A DNA stretch of 64,000 nt from JANSXG01 sp024743075 (GCA_042140185.1 CP159477.1:310001-374000), one strand, 5' to 3'. Positions 36,503 to 45,689 are shown, counted from the stretch's first letter. Numbers and translations are program-made. Notes: generated from the sequence alone by a model not told the origin.

Positions 36503-36826
36503 ATGTTGGTGCTCTCCCGTCAACGCGATGAAACGATCATGATCGGTGATGACATCGAGATCACCGTCGTCGATGTACGCGGCGACAAGGTGAGGCTCGG
36601 GATCAACGCACCGGCGAAGATCGCGGTCCATCGCAAAGAGGTATACGAGGCGATCCGAGCCGAGAACGAGCGTGCCGCTCGTGTCGAAAGCGACGATCTT
36701 GTTGAGCTTTCCAAGAGCGCGCTCGGTCGGGTGCGTGACGGCAAGCCGAATCCGAAAGTGACGAACCGTTCGTCGGGGCTGGTTCAAACGCAGCCGCCGA
36801 ACGGCAAAGCCCAGAAGCGGGCGTAA
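36503..36826 (+). CDS. csrA: carbon storage regulator CsrA with extended C-terminus
   Basis: CsrA is a small RNA-binding repressor of translation. The N-terminal core MLVLSRQRDETIMIGDDIEI, TVVDVRGDKVRLGINAPAKI and AVHRKEVYEAIRAEN is canonical. The protein has 107 residues against the usual 60-75; the extra 40 residues after the core are basic and disordered (GRVRDGKPNPKVTNRSSG), as in some FliW-dependent CsrAs. AAGGAAGGAG precedes the ATG. Its place between fliW and the flagellins suggests flagellin mRNA as the main target. Confidence 0.95.
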   Translation: MLVLSRQRDETIMIGDDIEITVVDVRGDKVRLGINAPAKIAVHRKEVYEAIRAENERAARVESDDLVELSKSALGRVRDGKPNPKVTNRSSGLVQTQPPNGKAQKRA

Positions 36827-36955
36827 TACTCGGACACACATCGTGCCGGTGGGCGAAGGCCCTCGGCAGAATTTTCGACGACAGCGCGGCTCAGCGGGAT
36901 GCGGAGACACACCCGAACCGCGACACACGGATGAACGCAATCACGGAGGATTGTC

Positions 36956-38506
36956 ATGTCCAGGATCAACTCGAACATCTCGAGCATGATCGCCCAGTTC
37001 AATCTGGCGAAGAACAACAGCAATCTCGACACGCGCCTGCAACGCCTGGCGACGGGTCTGCGCATCAATCGGGGTGCGGACGATCCGGCCGGGCTGATCA
37101 TCAGCCAGCGACTGAGGACGGAGCTGGAGGGGATCAAGCAGGGCATCAAGAACTCGGAGCGAGCCTCGAACGTCATCGCGACGACCGAAGGTGGGCTCAC
37201 GGAAGTGAGCGACATGCTCAACTCGATCCGTGCGCTGGTCGTCGAGGCCGCGAACTCCGGCGCGTTCAGCGCCGAGGAAGTGGCGGCGAACCAGCTGCAG
37301 ATCGACTCGGCGATCGACTCGATCACGCGCATCGCCAACACGGCGTCGTTCGGCGGCCTGAAACTGCTCAACGGCTCGCTCGCCTACAACCTCTCGGGTG
37401 TGGACGACACGAACATCGCCAAGGCCTCGGTGAACGCGGCGAACTTCAGCGGTCGGACGAACATCGATGTGGATGTTGAGGTCGTCGGCTCGGCACAGCA
37501 GGCCTCGGTCTTCCTCAACACGAACTTCGCGGCGCTCTCGGCCGGGCTGACGGACGGCATCCTGCCCAACGAGATCACGATCGAGGTCGCCGGCCCGGAT
37601 GGTGTGGTCGAGCTGACCCTCGCGTCGGGATCGACGCTGGCGAACATCGTGACGGCCATCAACGACCGATCGGGCGTCACGGGCCTGCAGGCGGCCCCGG
37701 TGAGCGCCAGCGATGTTTCGTCGGGCATCCGCTTCTTCTCGACCGAGTACGGCGCGGACGCGTTCGCCTCGATCAAGACGCTCTCGGGTCGCGACGACTA
37801 CACCTGGGCGACGCTGATCGACAACCAGCCGGGTCCGATCGACTGGGCCGGCGGTTCGGGCACACAGTGGACGACCGCCGACCGCGACACCGGCAAGGAC
37901 GTGGTCGCGCTGGTCAACGGTGCCGTGGCGACCGGGCGAGGGCTGCGCCTGGACATCCGGGGGCCGGAACTGGATGTCTCGCTGCAATTGACCGACATCT
38001 TCGCGACCACCGTGAACGGCACCTCAAGCAGTTTCGACATCACCGGCGGCGGGGCGCTGTTCCAACTCGGTCCGCAGGTGAACTCGAACCAGCAGGTGAA
38101 CATCGGCATCGGCTCCGTCGCGGCGACGCGACTCGGCGGGACCTACCAGCTCGACGACGCGGGGAACTTCGAACTCCAGTTCCTGTCCAGCCTGAAGTCC
38201 GGTGGCGCGAACTCGCTCCGCGGGAACCTTCAGAACGCTTCCCGAGTGCTGGAGACCGCGATCGACGAGGTGTCGACCCTTCGAGGACGCCTGGGTGCGT
38301 TCGAGCGGAACGTGCTCGATACCAATATCCGGGCGCTCCAAGCGGGTGTCGAGAACATCACGGCGTCGGAATCCGTGATCCGTGATGCGGACTTCGCGGT
38401 TGAGACCAGCGAACTGACGCGTGCTCAGGTTCTGAGCCAGGCCGGGACCTCGGTGCTGGCGTTGGCGAACCAGCAGGCCCAGAATGTGTTGAGCCTGCTC
38501 GGGTAG
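36956..38506 (+). CDS. fliC: flagellin 1 (divergent)
   Basis: A filament subunit of 516 residues. N-terminal D0/D1: SRINSNISSMIAQFNLAKNN and LATGLRINRGADDPAGLIIS; C-terminal: FERNVLDTNIRALQAGVENI, TASESVIRDADFAVETSELT and ANQQAQNVLSLLG. Compared with the other two flagellins it has different signatures (IAQFNLAKNNSNLDTRLQRL) and a different middle domain, so it may be a minor or proximal filament subunit (inference). GGAGG is 7 bases before the ATG and several GGA motifs lie in the leader, as expected for CsrA control. No sigma-54 promoter was found upstream. Confidence 0.95.
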   Translation: MSRINSNISSMIAQFNLAKNNSNLDTRLQRLATGLRINRGADDPAGLIISQRLRTELEGIKQGIKNSERASNVIATTEGGLTEVSDMLNSIRALVVEAANSGAFSAEEVAANQLQIDSAIDSITRIANTASFGGLKLLNGSLAYNLSGVDDTNIAKASVNAANFSGRTNIDVDVEVVGSAQQASVFLNTNFAALSAGLTDGILPNEITIEVAGPDGVVELTLASGSTLANIVTAINDRSGVTGLQAAPVSASDVSSGIRFFSTEYGADAFASIKTLSGRDDYTWATLIDNQPGPIDWAGGSGTQWTTADRDTGKDVVALVNGAVATGRGLRLDIRGPELDVSLQLTDIFATTVNGTSSSFDITGGGALFQLGPQVNSNQQVNIGIGSVAATRLGGTYQLDDAGNFELQFLSSLKSGGANSLRGNLQNASRVLETAIDEVSTLRGRLGAFERNVLDTNIRALQAGVENITASESVIRDADFAVETSELTRAQVLSQAGTSVLALANQQAQNVLSLLG

Positions 38507-38571
38507 CCCGTCGAGATCCCCGTCTAGAAGGTCCAGCAGCGAGCGGGCAATCATCAGATTCTCGGACATAC

Positions 38572-38602
38572 GCCCGGAGGCCATCGCCTCCGGGTTTTTT
38601 AT
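38572..38602 (+). terminator. terminator of flagellin 1
   Basis: GCCCGGAGG, loop CCATCG, CCTCCGGG, then TTTTTTATT, about 65 bases after the stop. Confidence 0.93.
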
Positions 38603-38842
38603 TGCCCCGGCTGATAATGCGTTAATTGCTACGACCGGCCCGGCTCGCGGCGGCGCGGGGCTCGGGGTCTCCATCGTGAAACCGGACGGACCGACGTACC
38701 TGACGGTGCCCCGCGCGTGAGCGGTGTGCCTTTCCGGGTGTCGCGCGGAGTGCGGGCCCAGACGCCGATCGGCTGTGTGTCGTGAGGCTGCCAAGGGTAT
38801 CGGGGCGGGTCCCCAGATTCGGTCTCACGGAGGAATTTTTCA
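38603..38842 (+). promoter_or_regulatory. promoter/leader region of flagellin 2
   Basis: No gene is seen between the terminator at 38572-38602 and the ATG at 38843, a 240-base stretch. It must hold the flagellin 2 promoter. GCCGATCG near 38762 resembles the -10 of sigma-28 promoters (GCCGATAA) but no TAAA-type -35 lies at the right distance. The leader ends with CACGGAGGAATTTTTCA, which places GGA in the ribosome site and fits CsrA binding. Confidence 0.5.
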
Positions 38843-40354
38843 ATGAGTCGCATCAACACGAACGTCAACTCCCTGATTGCTCAGCGCGTGCTGGGTCAGA
38901 ACAACCAGGGCCTCGCGGGCTCGCTCGAGCGTCTCTCGACCGGTCTTCGCATCAACCGCGGCAAGGACGACCCGGCGGGTCTGATCGCGTCGCAGAACCT
39001 GCGTGCCGAGAACGCCTCGCTGACCTCTGCGATCAAGAACGCCGAGCGCGCCGACCAGGTGGTGAACATCGCCGAGGGTGGCCTCAACGAGGTTTCCGGT
39101 CTGCTTACTGAACTCCAGGGCCTGCTCACCAGCACCGCCAACGACGCGGGCCTGTCCGCCGAGGAGAAGGAAGCCAACCAGCTGCAGATCGACTCGATCC
39201 TGCAGACCATCGACCGCGTTTCTGCGGCCACCTCGTTCCAGGGCAAGAAGCTCCTCAACGGCAACCTGGATTACACCACCAGCAGCATCGACAGCAACGT
39301 GTCGGGCTTCAAGGTCAACGGCGCGAAGCTCGGCTTCAACGAGACCCGCGACGTCGATGTGCTCGTCACGCAGTCGGCCCAGGTCGGCGGCATGGTGATG
39401 CGCTTCGGCGGCACCAACATCGACCTGACCGACGCGGACTCCACCTTCACGATCGAGGTCGCTGGCAACCAGGGTTCGCGTGAGCTGAGCTTCAGCTCCG
39501 GCACGACCCTGAGCGACATCGCGGCGACCATCAACAGCTTCACCGATGTGACCGGCGTTACCGCGACCGCTTCGGGCAACGACATCAAGCTCGTGTCCAG
39601 CGAGTACGGGAGCGACGAGTTCGTGTCCCTGAAGGTCATCGACGACGGCGGTGTCTCCGGCACGGGCGTGGACAACTTCGCCGCCGCCGACACCAACGCC
39701 CTCGCCGGTTCGCCGACCGCGTTCAACGCGCTGACGAACGGCACGACGGACTTCGGTCAGGACGTTCGCGCGACCATCAACGGTATCGCCGCGACGACCA
39801 AGGGCACAAAGGCTTCGATCAACACCGACTTCCTCGACGTGTCCGTCGACCTGTCGACCACCGGTGCGACCACCCTCGGCTCGATCTCCGCCTTCACCAT
39901 CACCGGCGGCGGCGGCGACTTCCAGCTGGGCGGCCGCGTGGACATCGGCGGCAAGGTCTCGCTGGGCATCGGCAACGTTGCGGTCCGCGAGATCGGCAAG
40001 ACGATCGACGGCGGGACGAACTACACGCTGTCGGACATCGGTTCCGGCAAGACGCTGAACGTGGTCGACGGCGACCTCTCGGTCGCGCAGGACGCGGTCG
40101 AGCAGGCGATCAAGGATGTGAACTCGCTGCGTGGTCGCCTCGGCGCCTTCCAGCAGAACACCGTCGGCGCGACGATCCGTTCGCTGGGCGTCTCGCTTGA
40201 GAACGCCACCGCCGCCGAGTCCGCGATCCGCGACACCGACTTCGCGTCCGAGACCGCGGCCCTGACCCGCAACCAGATCCTGAGCCAGTCGGCCACGTCT
40301 GTGTTGTCTCAGGCCAACGCGCAGCCCCAGTCCGCGCTGGCGCTGCTCGGCTAA
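38843..40354 (+). CDS. fliC: flagellin 2
   Basis: A 503-residue flagellin. N-terminus SRINTNVNSLIAQRVLGQNN, then SLERLSTGLRINRGKDDPAG; C-terminus GRLGAFQQNTVGATIRSLGV, AESAIRDTDFASETAALTRN and QANAQPQSALALLG. It is closely related to flagellin 3, sharing the middle segment VNGAKLGFNETRDVDVLVT. The strong codon bias and own terminator suggest this is a highly expressed filament subunit. Positioned 336 bases after flagellin 1. Confidence 0.96.
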   Translation: MSRINTNVNSLIAQRVLGQNNQGLAGSLERLSTGLRINRGKDDPAGLIASQNLRAENASLTSAIKNAERADQVVNIAEGGLNEVSGLLTELQGLLTSTANDAGLSAEEKEANQLQIDSILQTIDRVSAATSFQGKKLLNGNLDYTTSSIDSNVSGFKVNGAKLGFNETRDVDVLVTQSAQVGGMVMRFGGTNIDLTDADSTFTIEVAGNQGSRELSFSSGTTLSDIAATINSFTDVTGVTATASGNDIKLVSSEYGSDEFVSLKVIDDGGVSGTGVDNFAAADTNALAGSPTAFNALTNGTTDFGQDVRATINGIAATTKGTKASINTDFLDVSVDLSTTGATTLGSISAFTITGGGGDFQLGGRVDIGGKVSLGIGNVAVREIGKTIDGGTNYTLSDIGSGKTLNVVDGDLSVAQDAVEQAIKDVNSLRGRLGAFQQNTVGATIRSLGVSLENATAAESAIRDTDFASETAALTRNQILSQSATSVLSQANAQPQSALALLG

Positions 40355-40413
40355 GCCCGACTGACGGACCGACCGAGTCCCCGAGATTTCGGGGACGCCC
40401 GATAAAACCCTTA

Positions 40414-40450
40414 CCGCTTTGGTTCAATCGACCAAAGCGGTTTTTGTTTT
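40414..40450 (+). terminator. terminator of flagellin 2
   Basis: CCGCTTTGGT, loop TCAATCG, ACCAAAGCGG, TTTTTGTTTT. A second perfect hairpin without a T tract (GTCCCCGA / TCGGGGAC, 40377-40396) lies before it. Confidence 0.95.
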
Positions 40451-40469
40451 GGGCGGCGGTTTGTCTTAT

Positions 40470-40557
40470 CGGACTTCGGTCCGCGAGGGTGTGGAAGACC
40501 TCCGATACCACACTTCGTCGTAGGAACTCCAACATCCACATCGGAGGCACATCCACC
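40470..40557 (+). promoter_or_regulatory. structured leader of flagellin 3
   Basis: Two hairpins lie before the ATG: CGGAC-TTCG-GTCCG (40470-40483, a stable UUCG tetraloop) and GTGTGG / CCACAC (40489-40513, 13-base loop). GGA motifs occur at TGGAAG (second hairpin), TAGGAAC and in the ribosome site TCGGAGGC. This layout is what CsrA-regulated leaders look like. No clear promoter boxes were recognised. Confidence 0.5.
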
Positions 40558-42135
40558 ATGAGCCGCATCAACACCAACGTCATGTCGCTGATCGGTCAGC
40601 GCGTGCTCGGCGCGAACAACAGCATGCTGGGCACATCACTCGAACGCCTTTCCACCGGCCTGCGAATCAATCGAGGCAAGGACGACCCGGCGGGGCTCAT
40701 CGCGTCGCAGAACCTGCGGGCCGAGATGAAAGGTCTCGATCAGGCGATCAAGAACGCCGAACGCGCCGACCAGGTGGTGAACATCACCGAGGGCGGTCTC
40801 GGCGAGATCGGGTCGCTGCTGAACGAACTGCAGGCGCTGGTGACGCAGAGCGCGAACGACGGCGGCCTGTCCGACGAAGAGAAGCAAGCGAACCAGCTGC
40901 AGATCGATTCGATCCTGCAGACGATCGACCGGATCGCGGGTGCGACGGCGTTTCAGGGCAAGAAGCTCCTCAACGGGAATCTCGACTACCAGACCACCAA
41001 CATCTCCGACGAGATCGGCGCGTTCAGCGTGAACGGCGCGAAGCTGGGGTTTGGTGAGACTCGGGATGTTGACGTGCTCGTCACGGCATCGGCCCAGGTT
41101 GCGGGCATGTTCCTGGAGTTCGGTGGGGCCGGAATCGACCTCGGCGAAGCGAGCGGGCCCGGCACGGCTGCTCCCAACTCGCAGTTCGTGATCGAGGTCT
41201 CCGGCAACGAGGGTGCACGCCAGTTGTCCTTCAGCTCCGGTACGACGCTGAACAACATCGCCGCGTCGATCAACAGCTTCTCGGCGGTGACGGGCGTCCG
41301 GGCGGTGGTGTCGGGCACGGGTGTGCGTCTGGAATCGACTTCGTACGGTTCGGAAGAGTTCGTCTCGCTGGAAGTCATTGACGACGGCGGCATCGACACG
41401 GGCGCAACGATCGGCGTGTACGACCTCGACTCCGGGAACACGCAGGTTTCGGACTCCGGCAGCCGCGTGACGTTCGCGTCGCTGGACAACGGCAAGACGG
41501 ACTACGGCCAAGACGTTCAGGCGACGATCAACGGTATCACGGCGACGACGTCCGGCACGCGTGTCGCGATCAACACTGACTTCCTCGATGTTTCCATCGA
41601 CCTGAACTATGACCTGTCCGGCGGTGGTTCCGGCGCTGCACAACTGGGCGCCATCAGCGCAATGCGCATTCTCGGCGGCGGCGCGGACTTCCAGCTCGCT
41701 TCGCGCGTGGACATCGCGGGCAAGGTTTCGCTTGGCGTTTCGAATGTCGCGGCCCGAGAGCTCGGACGCACGACGATCACAGACGGGTCCGGCACGACGA
41801 CGTACCTGCTCTCCGACATGGGAGGCGGCAGGGATCTGAACGTCATGAACGGCGACCTCACCGCGGCGCAGCGGGTTGTCGATTCGGCGATCCGCGAGGT
41901 GAGTTCGCTGCGCGGGCGTCTGGGCGCGTTTCAGCAGAACGTCATCGGAGCGTCGATCCGGTCGATCGGTGTCTCGCTCGAGAACACCACGGCTGCCGAG
42001 TCGATCATCCGTGACACGGACTTCGCGGAAGAGACCGCGGAGCTGACGAGGTCGCAGATCCTGGTCACATCGGCGACGCAGATCCTCGGGATCGCCAACC
42101 AGCAGCCGCAGTCGGCGCTCCAGCTGCTCGGCTGA
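40558..42135 (+). CDS. fliC: flagellin 3
   Basis: A 525-residue flagellin, paralogue of flagellin 2. N-terminus SRINTNVMSLIGQRVLGANN and SLERLSTGLRINRGKDDPAG; C-terminus LGAFQQNVIGASIRSIGVSL, AESIIRDTDFAEETAELTRS and ANQQPQSALQLLG. The D2/D3 middle is a little longer and shares VNGAKLGFGETRDVDVLVT with flagellin 2. ATG at 40558 follows TCGGAGG 13 bases upstream. It ends the flagellar cluster. Confidence 0.96.
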   Translation: MSRINTNVMSLIGQRVLGANNSMLGTSLERLSTGLRINRGKDDPAGLIASQNLRAEMKGLDQAIKNAERADQVVNITEGGLGEIGSLLNELQALVTQSANDGGLSDEEKQANQLQIDSILQTIDRIAGATAFQGKKLLNGNLDYQTTNISDEIGAFSVNGAKLGFGETRDVDVLVTASAQVAGMFLEFGGAGIDLGEASGPGTAAPNSQFVIEVSGNEGARQLSFSSGTTLNNIAASINSFSAVTGVRAVVSGTGVRLESTSYGSEEFVSLEVIDDGGIDTGATIGVYDLDSGNTQVSDSGSRVTFASLDNGKTDYGQDVQATINGITATTSGTRVAINTDFLDVSIDLNYDLSGGGSGAAQLGAISAMRILGGGADFQLASRVDIAGKVSLGVSNVAARELGRTTITDGSGTTTYLLSDMGGGRDLNVMNGDLTAAQRVVDSAIREVSSLRGRLGAFQQNVIGASIRSIGVSLENTTAAESIIRDTDFAEETAELTRSQILVTSATQILGIANQQPQSALQLLG

Positions 42136-42208
42136 CGCTGAACCTCGCGCTCGATAGTCGAGCGCGTCACATCGAACGTCCGGTCTGTGGAGCCGGGCCT
42201 ACGACGGG

Positions 42209-42239
42209 AAGGCGACCCTTTGGGGTCGCCTTTCTTTTC
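42209..42239 (+). terminator. terminator of flagellin 3
   Basis: AAGGCGACCC, loop of 4 bases, GGGTCGCCTT, then TCTTTT. It overlaps the last bases of the convergent membrane protein gene. Confidence 0.9.
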
Positions 42240-42689
42240 AGTTGAGCTGAAGGAACGAGTTGGCGTAGGCGAGCAGCGCGATCCCGATCATGACGGCGCA
42301 GAAGGTGTGTGCCCCGCGATCCTTGCTGAAGGCCGCGAAGGTGCCGAAGCAGGCGATGGCGCCCACCATGCCGATGAAGCCGATGAGCAGGGCGGTCCCG
42401 GTGCCGCTGCCGTCGCCGACGAACTCGGCGCGCTGGCCGCGAACAGCAAGGCGATGAAACCGGGTGCGATGAGCAGGATCGCGGGGAAACGCTGGCGCTC
42501 GGCCGGCTGGTCCGCGTCCGAGTTCTCGACGTCCCGCGGGTCCGGGGTGGGGCGCGAGGTGCGTTTGGTGGGCCGGACGGCGGGCGCGTTGGCGTTGCGC
42601 GGCGGGCCGCTGGGCGGCTGCGACCCGAGGAACGTGATGCGCTGGCCATCTGGCAGGCGACGCTTGGATGGATCGGGCGTATCTGCCAT
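42238..42689 (-). CDS. small membrane protein, function unknown (frameshift in sequence)
   Basis: Unrecognised family. ATG 42689 opens ADTPDPSKRRLPDGQRITFL, a charged, Pro-rich cytoplasmic N-terminus of about 70 residues. The first helix is ILLIAPGFIALLFAAS. The frame breaks at about 42428 in GGCGCG; one added base continues as EFVGDGSGTGTALLIGFIG, with a second helix (to about GTFAAFSKDRG) and a third (FCAVMIGIALLAYANSFLQLN) before the TGA at 42238. Corrected length is about 150 residues. It follows pgi on the minus strand 30 bases downstream and is convergent with flagellin 3. Confidence 0.7.
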
Positions 42690-42718
42690 CAACGCATTCC
42701 GGGTGGGGCGAGGTTGCG

Positions 42719-44197
42719 TCAGCCGATCACGCGATCGGTGGGCGCGAGGCGGCTATCGACCTTCGACTTCCATTCGTCATAGCCGGCGCGTCCCATGAGC
42801 CCGAAGGTCGCGAGTTTGCCGGTTTCGACCGCCGGCTGATCGTAGGCGTCGATACCGAGCATCCGCCCGGCGTACGCGGTGGCGATCTGCCAGAGGTTGA
42901 TGAATTCGCCGACTTCGGAGGCCTGGATGCCGGAAGACGACCCTTCGAACTTCAGGGTGAAGTTGGGGCGCTGGGACTCGACGAGGGCGTATTCGGTGGC
43001 CCTTTTCTCCGCGTTGAGCAGGTGCGTGAACGACTTGCCCTCGAGGTAGGTCAGGGCTTCGACGCCGAGGCCGGTGGGGATGCTGAAATCGCCTCCCCAC
43101 GCGGTGTGGGCCGGCTCGCCGAAGTTCTCGACCTCCATGAAGCCGATGACCTTGTCGTTCGGCCCCTCGCGATAGAGCTGGACCTGGGAGTGCTGGTCGG
43201 TTGTGCCGAGCGCTTTGATCGGGGTGAAGCCGGCGAAGCGACCGTCCTTGCCCGAGGCGTCGTGGCGTTTGCCGAGCGACTCGGCCCAGAGCTGACGGAA
43301 CCAGTCGGCGAGCAGGTAGAACTGGTTGGCGTAGGGCATCAGGACATGGTTTGGCTTGGGCGATACGACACCCCGACCCTCGCCGAGTTCGACCAGAAGC
43401 GTCGCGAGCATGGCGGCGGGGTTGGCGTGCAGGTCGGGCGAGGAGCAGCGTTCGTCCATCCGCGCAGCACCGTCAAGGAGCGAGTCGATGTCGATACCGG
43501 CCATGGCGGCTGAGAACAGCCCGACGGGGGACAGGACGCTGAATCGGCCTCCGACGCCTTCGGGCACGGGCAGGGTGGTGTAGCCGTTCTCATCGCAGAT
43601 GCTTCGCATCGTGCCGGACTTGGGGTCGGTGATGGCGACGATCTGCTCGGCGTGGCGGTCCTTGCCGCGGCGCTCGATGAGCAGAGAGCGGATGGTCATG
43701 AACTGGGAGGCGGTTTCCGCGGTCTCGCCGGACTTCGAAATGACGTTGAAGAGCGTGCGATCGAGCGCAGGATCGTTCTCCATGACGAAGTTGAGCACGG
43801 AGAAGAGGTAATTCGGGTCCACATTGTCTACGACGAACACGCGCGGCAGGTCGCTGCGGTGTTCGGCGGGGAGCAGGTTGTGGGTGGGCGGGTTGAGGGC
43901 GGACTGCAGGGCGATGTTGCCGAGCGCGGAGCCGCCGATGCCGAGCACGACGAGGTTGTCGATGCGTCCCTCGTAGCGGTCGACCACCTTGCGGATGGCA
44001 TCAACATGGGCGGCGCGGGCCGGGTCGAACGGGAGGCCACGCCAGCGTTCCCAGCCGGTGTTGCGGGTTCGCTCGAGCGATTCCGTGATCTCTCGGGCCT
44101 TGGCGGCGAGCGGGGATCCGTCGTCGAGCAGGGCCGGGTCAAGTCCGTGGGAGCCGACGCGATCGGATAGGCAGTTGGCGTAGTCGAGTTTCAGCAT
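42719..44197 (-). CDS. pgi: glucose-6-phosphate isomerase
   Basis: Pgi interconverts glucose-6-phosphate and fructose-6-phosphate. The 492-residue protein has two SIS folds with VVLGIGGSALGNIALQSALN (about 85-104), FNVISKSGETAETASQFM, QLYREGPNDKVIGFMEVENF and the catalytic Glu/His region around DQHSQVQLY. ATG at 44197. The following small membrane protein gene may be co-transcribed. Confidence 0.93.
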   Translation of the reverse strand: MLKLDYANCLSDRVGSHGLDPALLDDGSPLAAKAREITESLERTRNTGWERWRGLPFDPARAAHVDAIRKVVDRYEGRIDNLVVLGIGGSALGNIALQSALNPPTHNLLPAEHRSDLPRVFVVDNVDPNYLFSVLNFVMENDPALDRTLFNVISKSGETAETASQFMTIRSLLIERRGKDRHAEQIVAITDPKSGTMRSICDENGYTTLPVPEGVGGRFSVLSPVGLFSAAMAGIDIDSLLDGAARMDERCSSPDLHANPAAMLATLLVELGEGRGVVSPKPNHVLMPYANQFYLLADWFRQLWAESLGKRHDASGKDGRFAGFTPIKALGTTDQHSQVQLYREGPNDKVIGFMEVENFGEPAHTAWGGDFSIPTGLGVEALTYLEGKSFTHLLNAEKRATEYALVESQRPNFTLKFEGSSSGIQASEVGEFINLWQIATAYAGRMLGIDAYDQPAVETGKLATFGLMGRAGYDEWKSKVDSRLAPTDRVIG

Positions 44198-44392
44198 GGC
44201 GTGCAGGGTACGCCCCCCGCCCTGCGCCCGGTAGGGGGGCGCCGCTCCTCGGCGGGCTAATTTCCGGGGTTTCGAGGGGGCCGACGACGCTCCGTCGGTG
44301 CCCGCGTTAGCATGCCTAGTCCGTCTCCCCGAGCGTGTGCCGGGAGCGATTTGCTCCGATCCGAGCCGTTGAACTTCTCAAGGACTCTCGCG

Positions 44393-44959
44393 ATGGTCCA
44401 TCCGTGGCATGAGGTGACCCCGGCGGTCGATGGAGAGCCCCTGCCGGGGCATTTTCGCGCGATCGTTGAGATCCCGAAGGGGTCGTCGAACAAGTACGAA
44501 CTCGACAAGAAGAGCGGGATGCTCCGCCTCGATCGGGTGCTGAGCTCGGCGGTCTACTACCCCGCGAACTACGGGTTCGTGCCGCAGACGCTGGCCGAGG
44601 ACGACGACCCGCTCGATGTGCTGGTGTTTTCGACAGAACTGATTCCGGCACTATGCATTTGCGATGCCAGGCCGGTGGGCGTGATGACGATGATCGACGA
44701 GGGCCAGCCGGACCACAAGATCGTCGCGGTGCTCAAGAACGACCCGGTTTACTCGGATTATCAGAAAGCCAGCGACTTCCCGAAACACACCTTCAAGATG
44801 CTCAAACGGTTCCTGGAGGATTACAAGCAGCTCGAAGGCAAGGGCGTCGAGGTGGATGACATCCTTCCGGCGGAGGTCGCGCACGCCACGATCGAAGACG
44901 CGTTGCACCGGTACTCCCAGAAGCGCCAGCACGGGTCGATTCTGGGCCTGCACGCCTGA
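44393..44959 (+). CDS. ppa: inorganic pyrophosphatase (soluble, family I)
   Basis: Hydrolyses pyrophosphate and so drives biosynthetic reactions. The 188-residue protein has the family I hallmark EDDDPLDVLVF with the Asp triad, plus EIPKGSSNKYELDK and YYPANYGFVPQTL before it. ATG at 44393 has AAGGA upstream; an in-frame ATG at 44312 would add 27 residues and is less likely. hpt follows after 24 bases; both deal with pyrophosphate-linked nucleotide reactions. Confidence 0.95.
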   Translation: MVHPWHEVTPAVDGEPLPGHFRAIVEIPKGSSNKYELDKKSGMLRLDRVLSSAVYYPANYGFVPQTLAEDDDPLDVLVFSTELIPALCICDARPVGVMTMIDEGQPDHKIVAVLKNDPVYSDYQKASDFPKHTFKMLKRFLEDYKQLEGKGVEVDDILPAEVAHATIEDALHRYSQKRQHGSILGLHA

Positions 44960-44983
44960 TCCCGATTCACGAAGAGGTCCGAG

Positions 44984-45559
44984 ATGCTCCCCGAGATCGA
45001 CCGAATCCTGATCAGCCGCGACGAGATCAACGAGCGCGTCAGTGCCATGGGCAAGCAGCTCTCGGCGGACCTCTCCGAGGCCGTCCGAGAGGACGGACAC
45101 GACCCCCTGGCGCACCCTGACCGGGTGGTGATGGTCCCGATCCTGACGGGGGCGATGGTGTTCGCGGCCGACCTTATCCGGGCGATGCCCATGAAACTGT
45201 CGCTGCGTCTGGTCACGGTCAGCAGCTATCCCGGCCAATCGACGGAGTCGAAGGGGGCGGCGATGCGGATGCGCCTGCCTCCGGACCTGGCCGACCGCCA
45301 TGTGGTTCTGATCGACGACATCCTCGATACCGGTTCGACCCTGCGCCTGGTGAGCGACCTGGTGAGCGAGCAGTCGCCGGCGAGCATCCGCACGTGTGTC
45401 CTGCTGGACAAGCCGGACCGGCGGACCCACGATGTTGCGTGCGATTACCGCGGATTTTCGATCCCCGACGAGTTCGTCGTCGGCTACGGATTGGACTACG
45501 ACGGCTTCTACCGGAACCTCCCGGACATCGTGGCTCTCAAGCCAGACGCATTCGCCTGA
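44984..45559 (+). CDS. hpt: hypoxanthine phosphoribosyltransferase
   Basis: Salvages hypoxanthine/guanine to IMP/GMP with PRPP. The PRPP-binding loop is VVLIDDILDTGSTLRLV and the flexible loop region VTVSSYPGQSTESKG. The product pyrophosphate is removed by the Ppa encoded 24 bases upstream. ATG 44984 follows GAAGAGG. 191 residues, slightly longer than E. coli Hpt (178). Confidence 0.93.
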   Translation: MLPEIDRILISRDEINERVSAMGKQLSADLSEAVREDGHDPLAHPDRVVMVPILTGAMVFAADLIRAMPMKLSLRLVTVSSYPGQSTESKGAAMRMRLPPDLADRHVVLIDDILDTGSTLRLVSDLVSEQSPASIRTCVLLDKPDRRTHDVACDYRGFSIPDEFVVGYGLDYDGFYRNLPDIVALKPDAFA

Positions 45560-45689
45560 AGACCAAATCTCGGTAAATGGGCGGTTGGGTCTGGAAATCG
45601 ACCCGGCTCTCCGGAGATACTGTGGTTTCGGCGTCTGAAGGGCATCCGAGGGGATGCCCGCCGAGGCTCATCTGGAATCTGGAGGCCCT

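Noticed and set aside
38755..38770. A sigma-28 promoter before flagellin 2 (GCCGATCG)
   Set aside because: Only part of the -10 box fits and no TAAA-type -35 is present at the right distance.
40448..40466. A sigma-54 promoter before flagellin 3 (TGGGCGGCGGTTTGT)
   Set aside because: The -12 element is GT instead of GC and the -24 box is poor.
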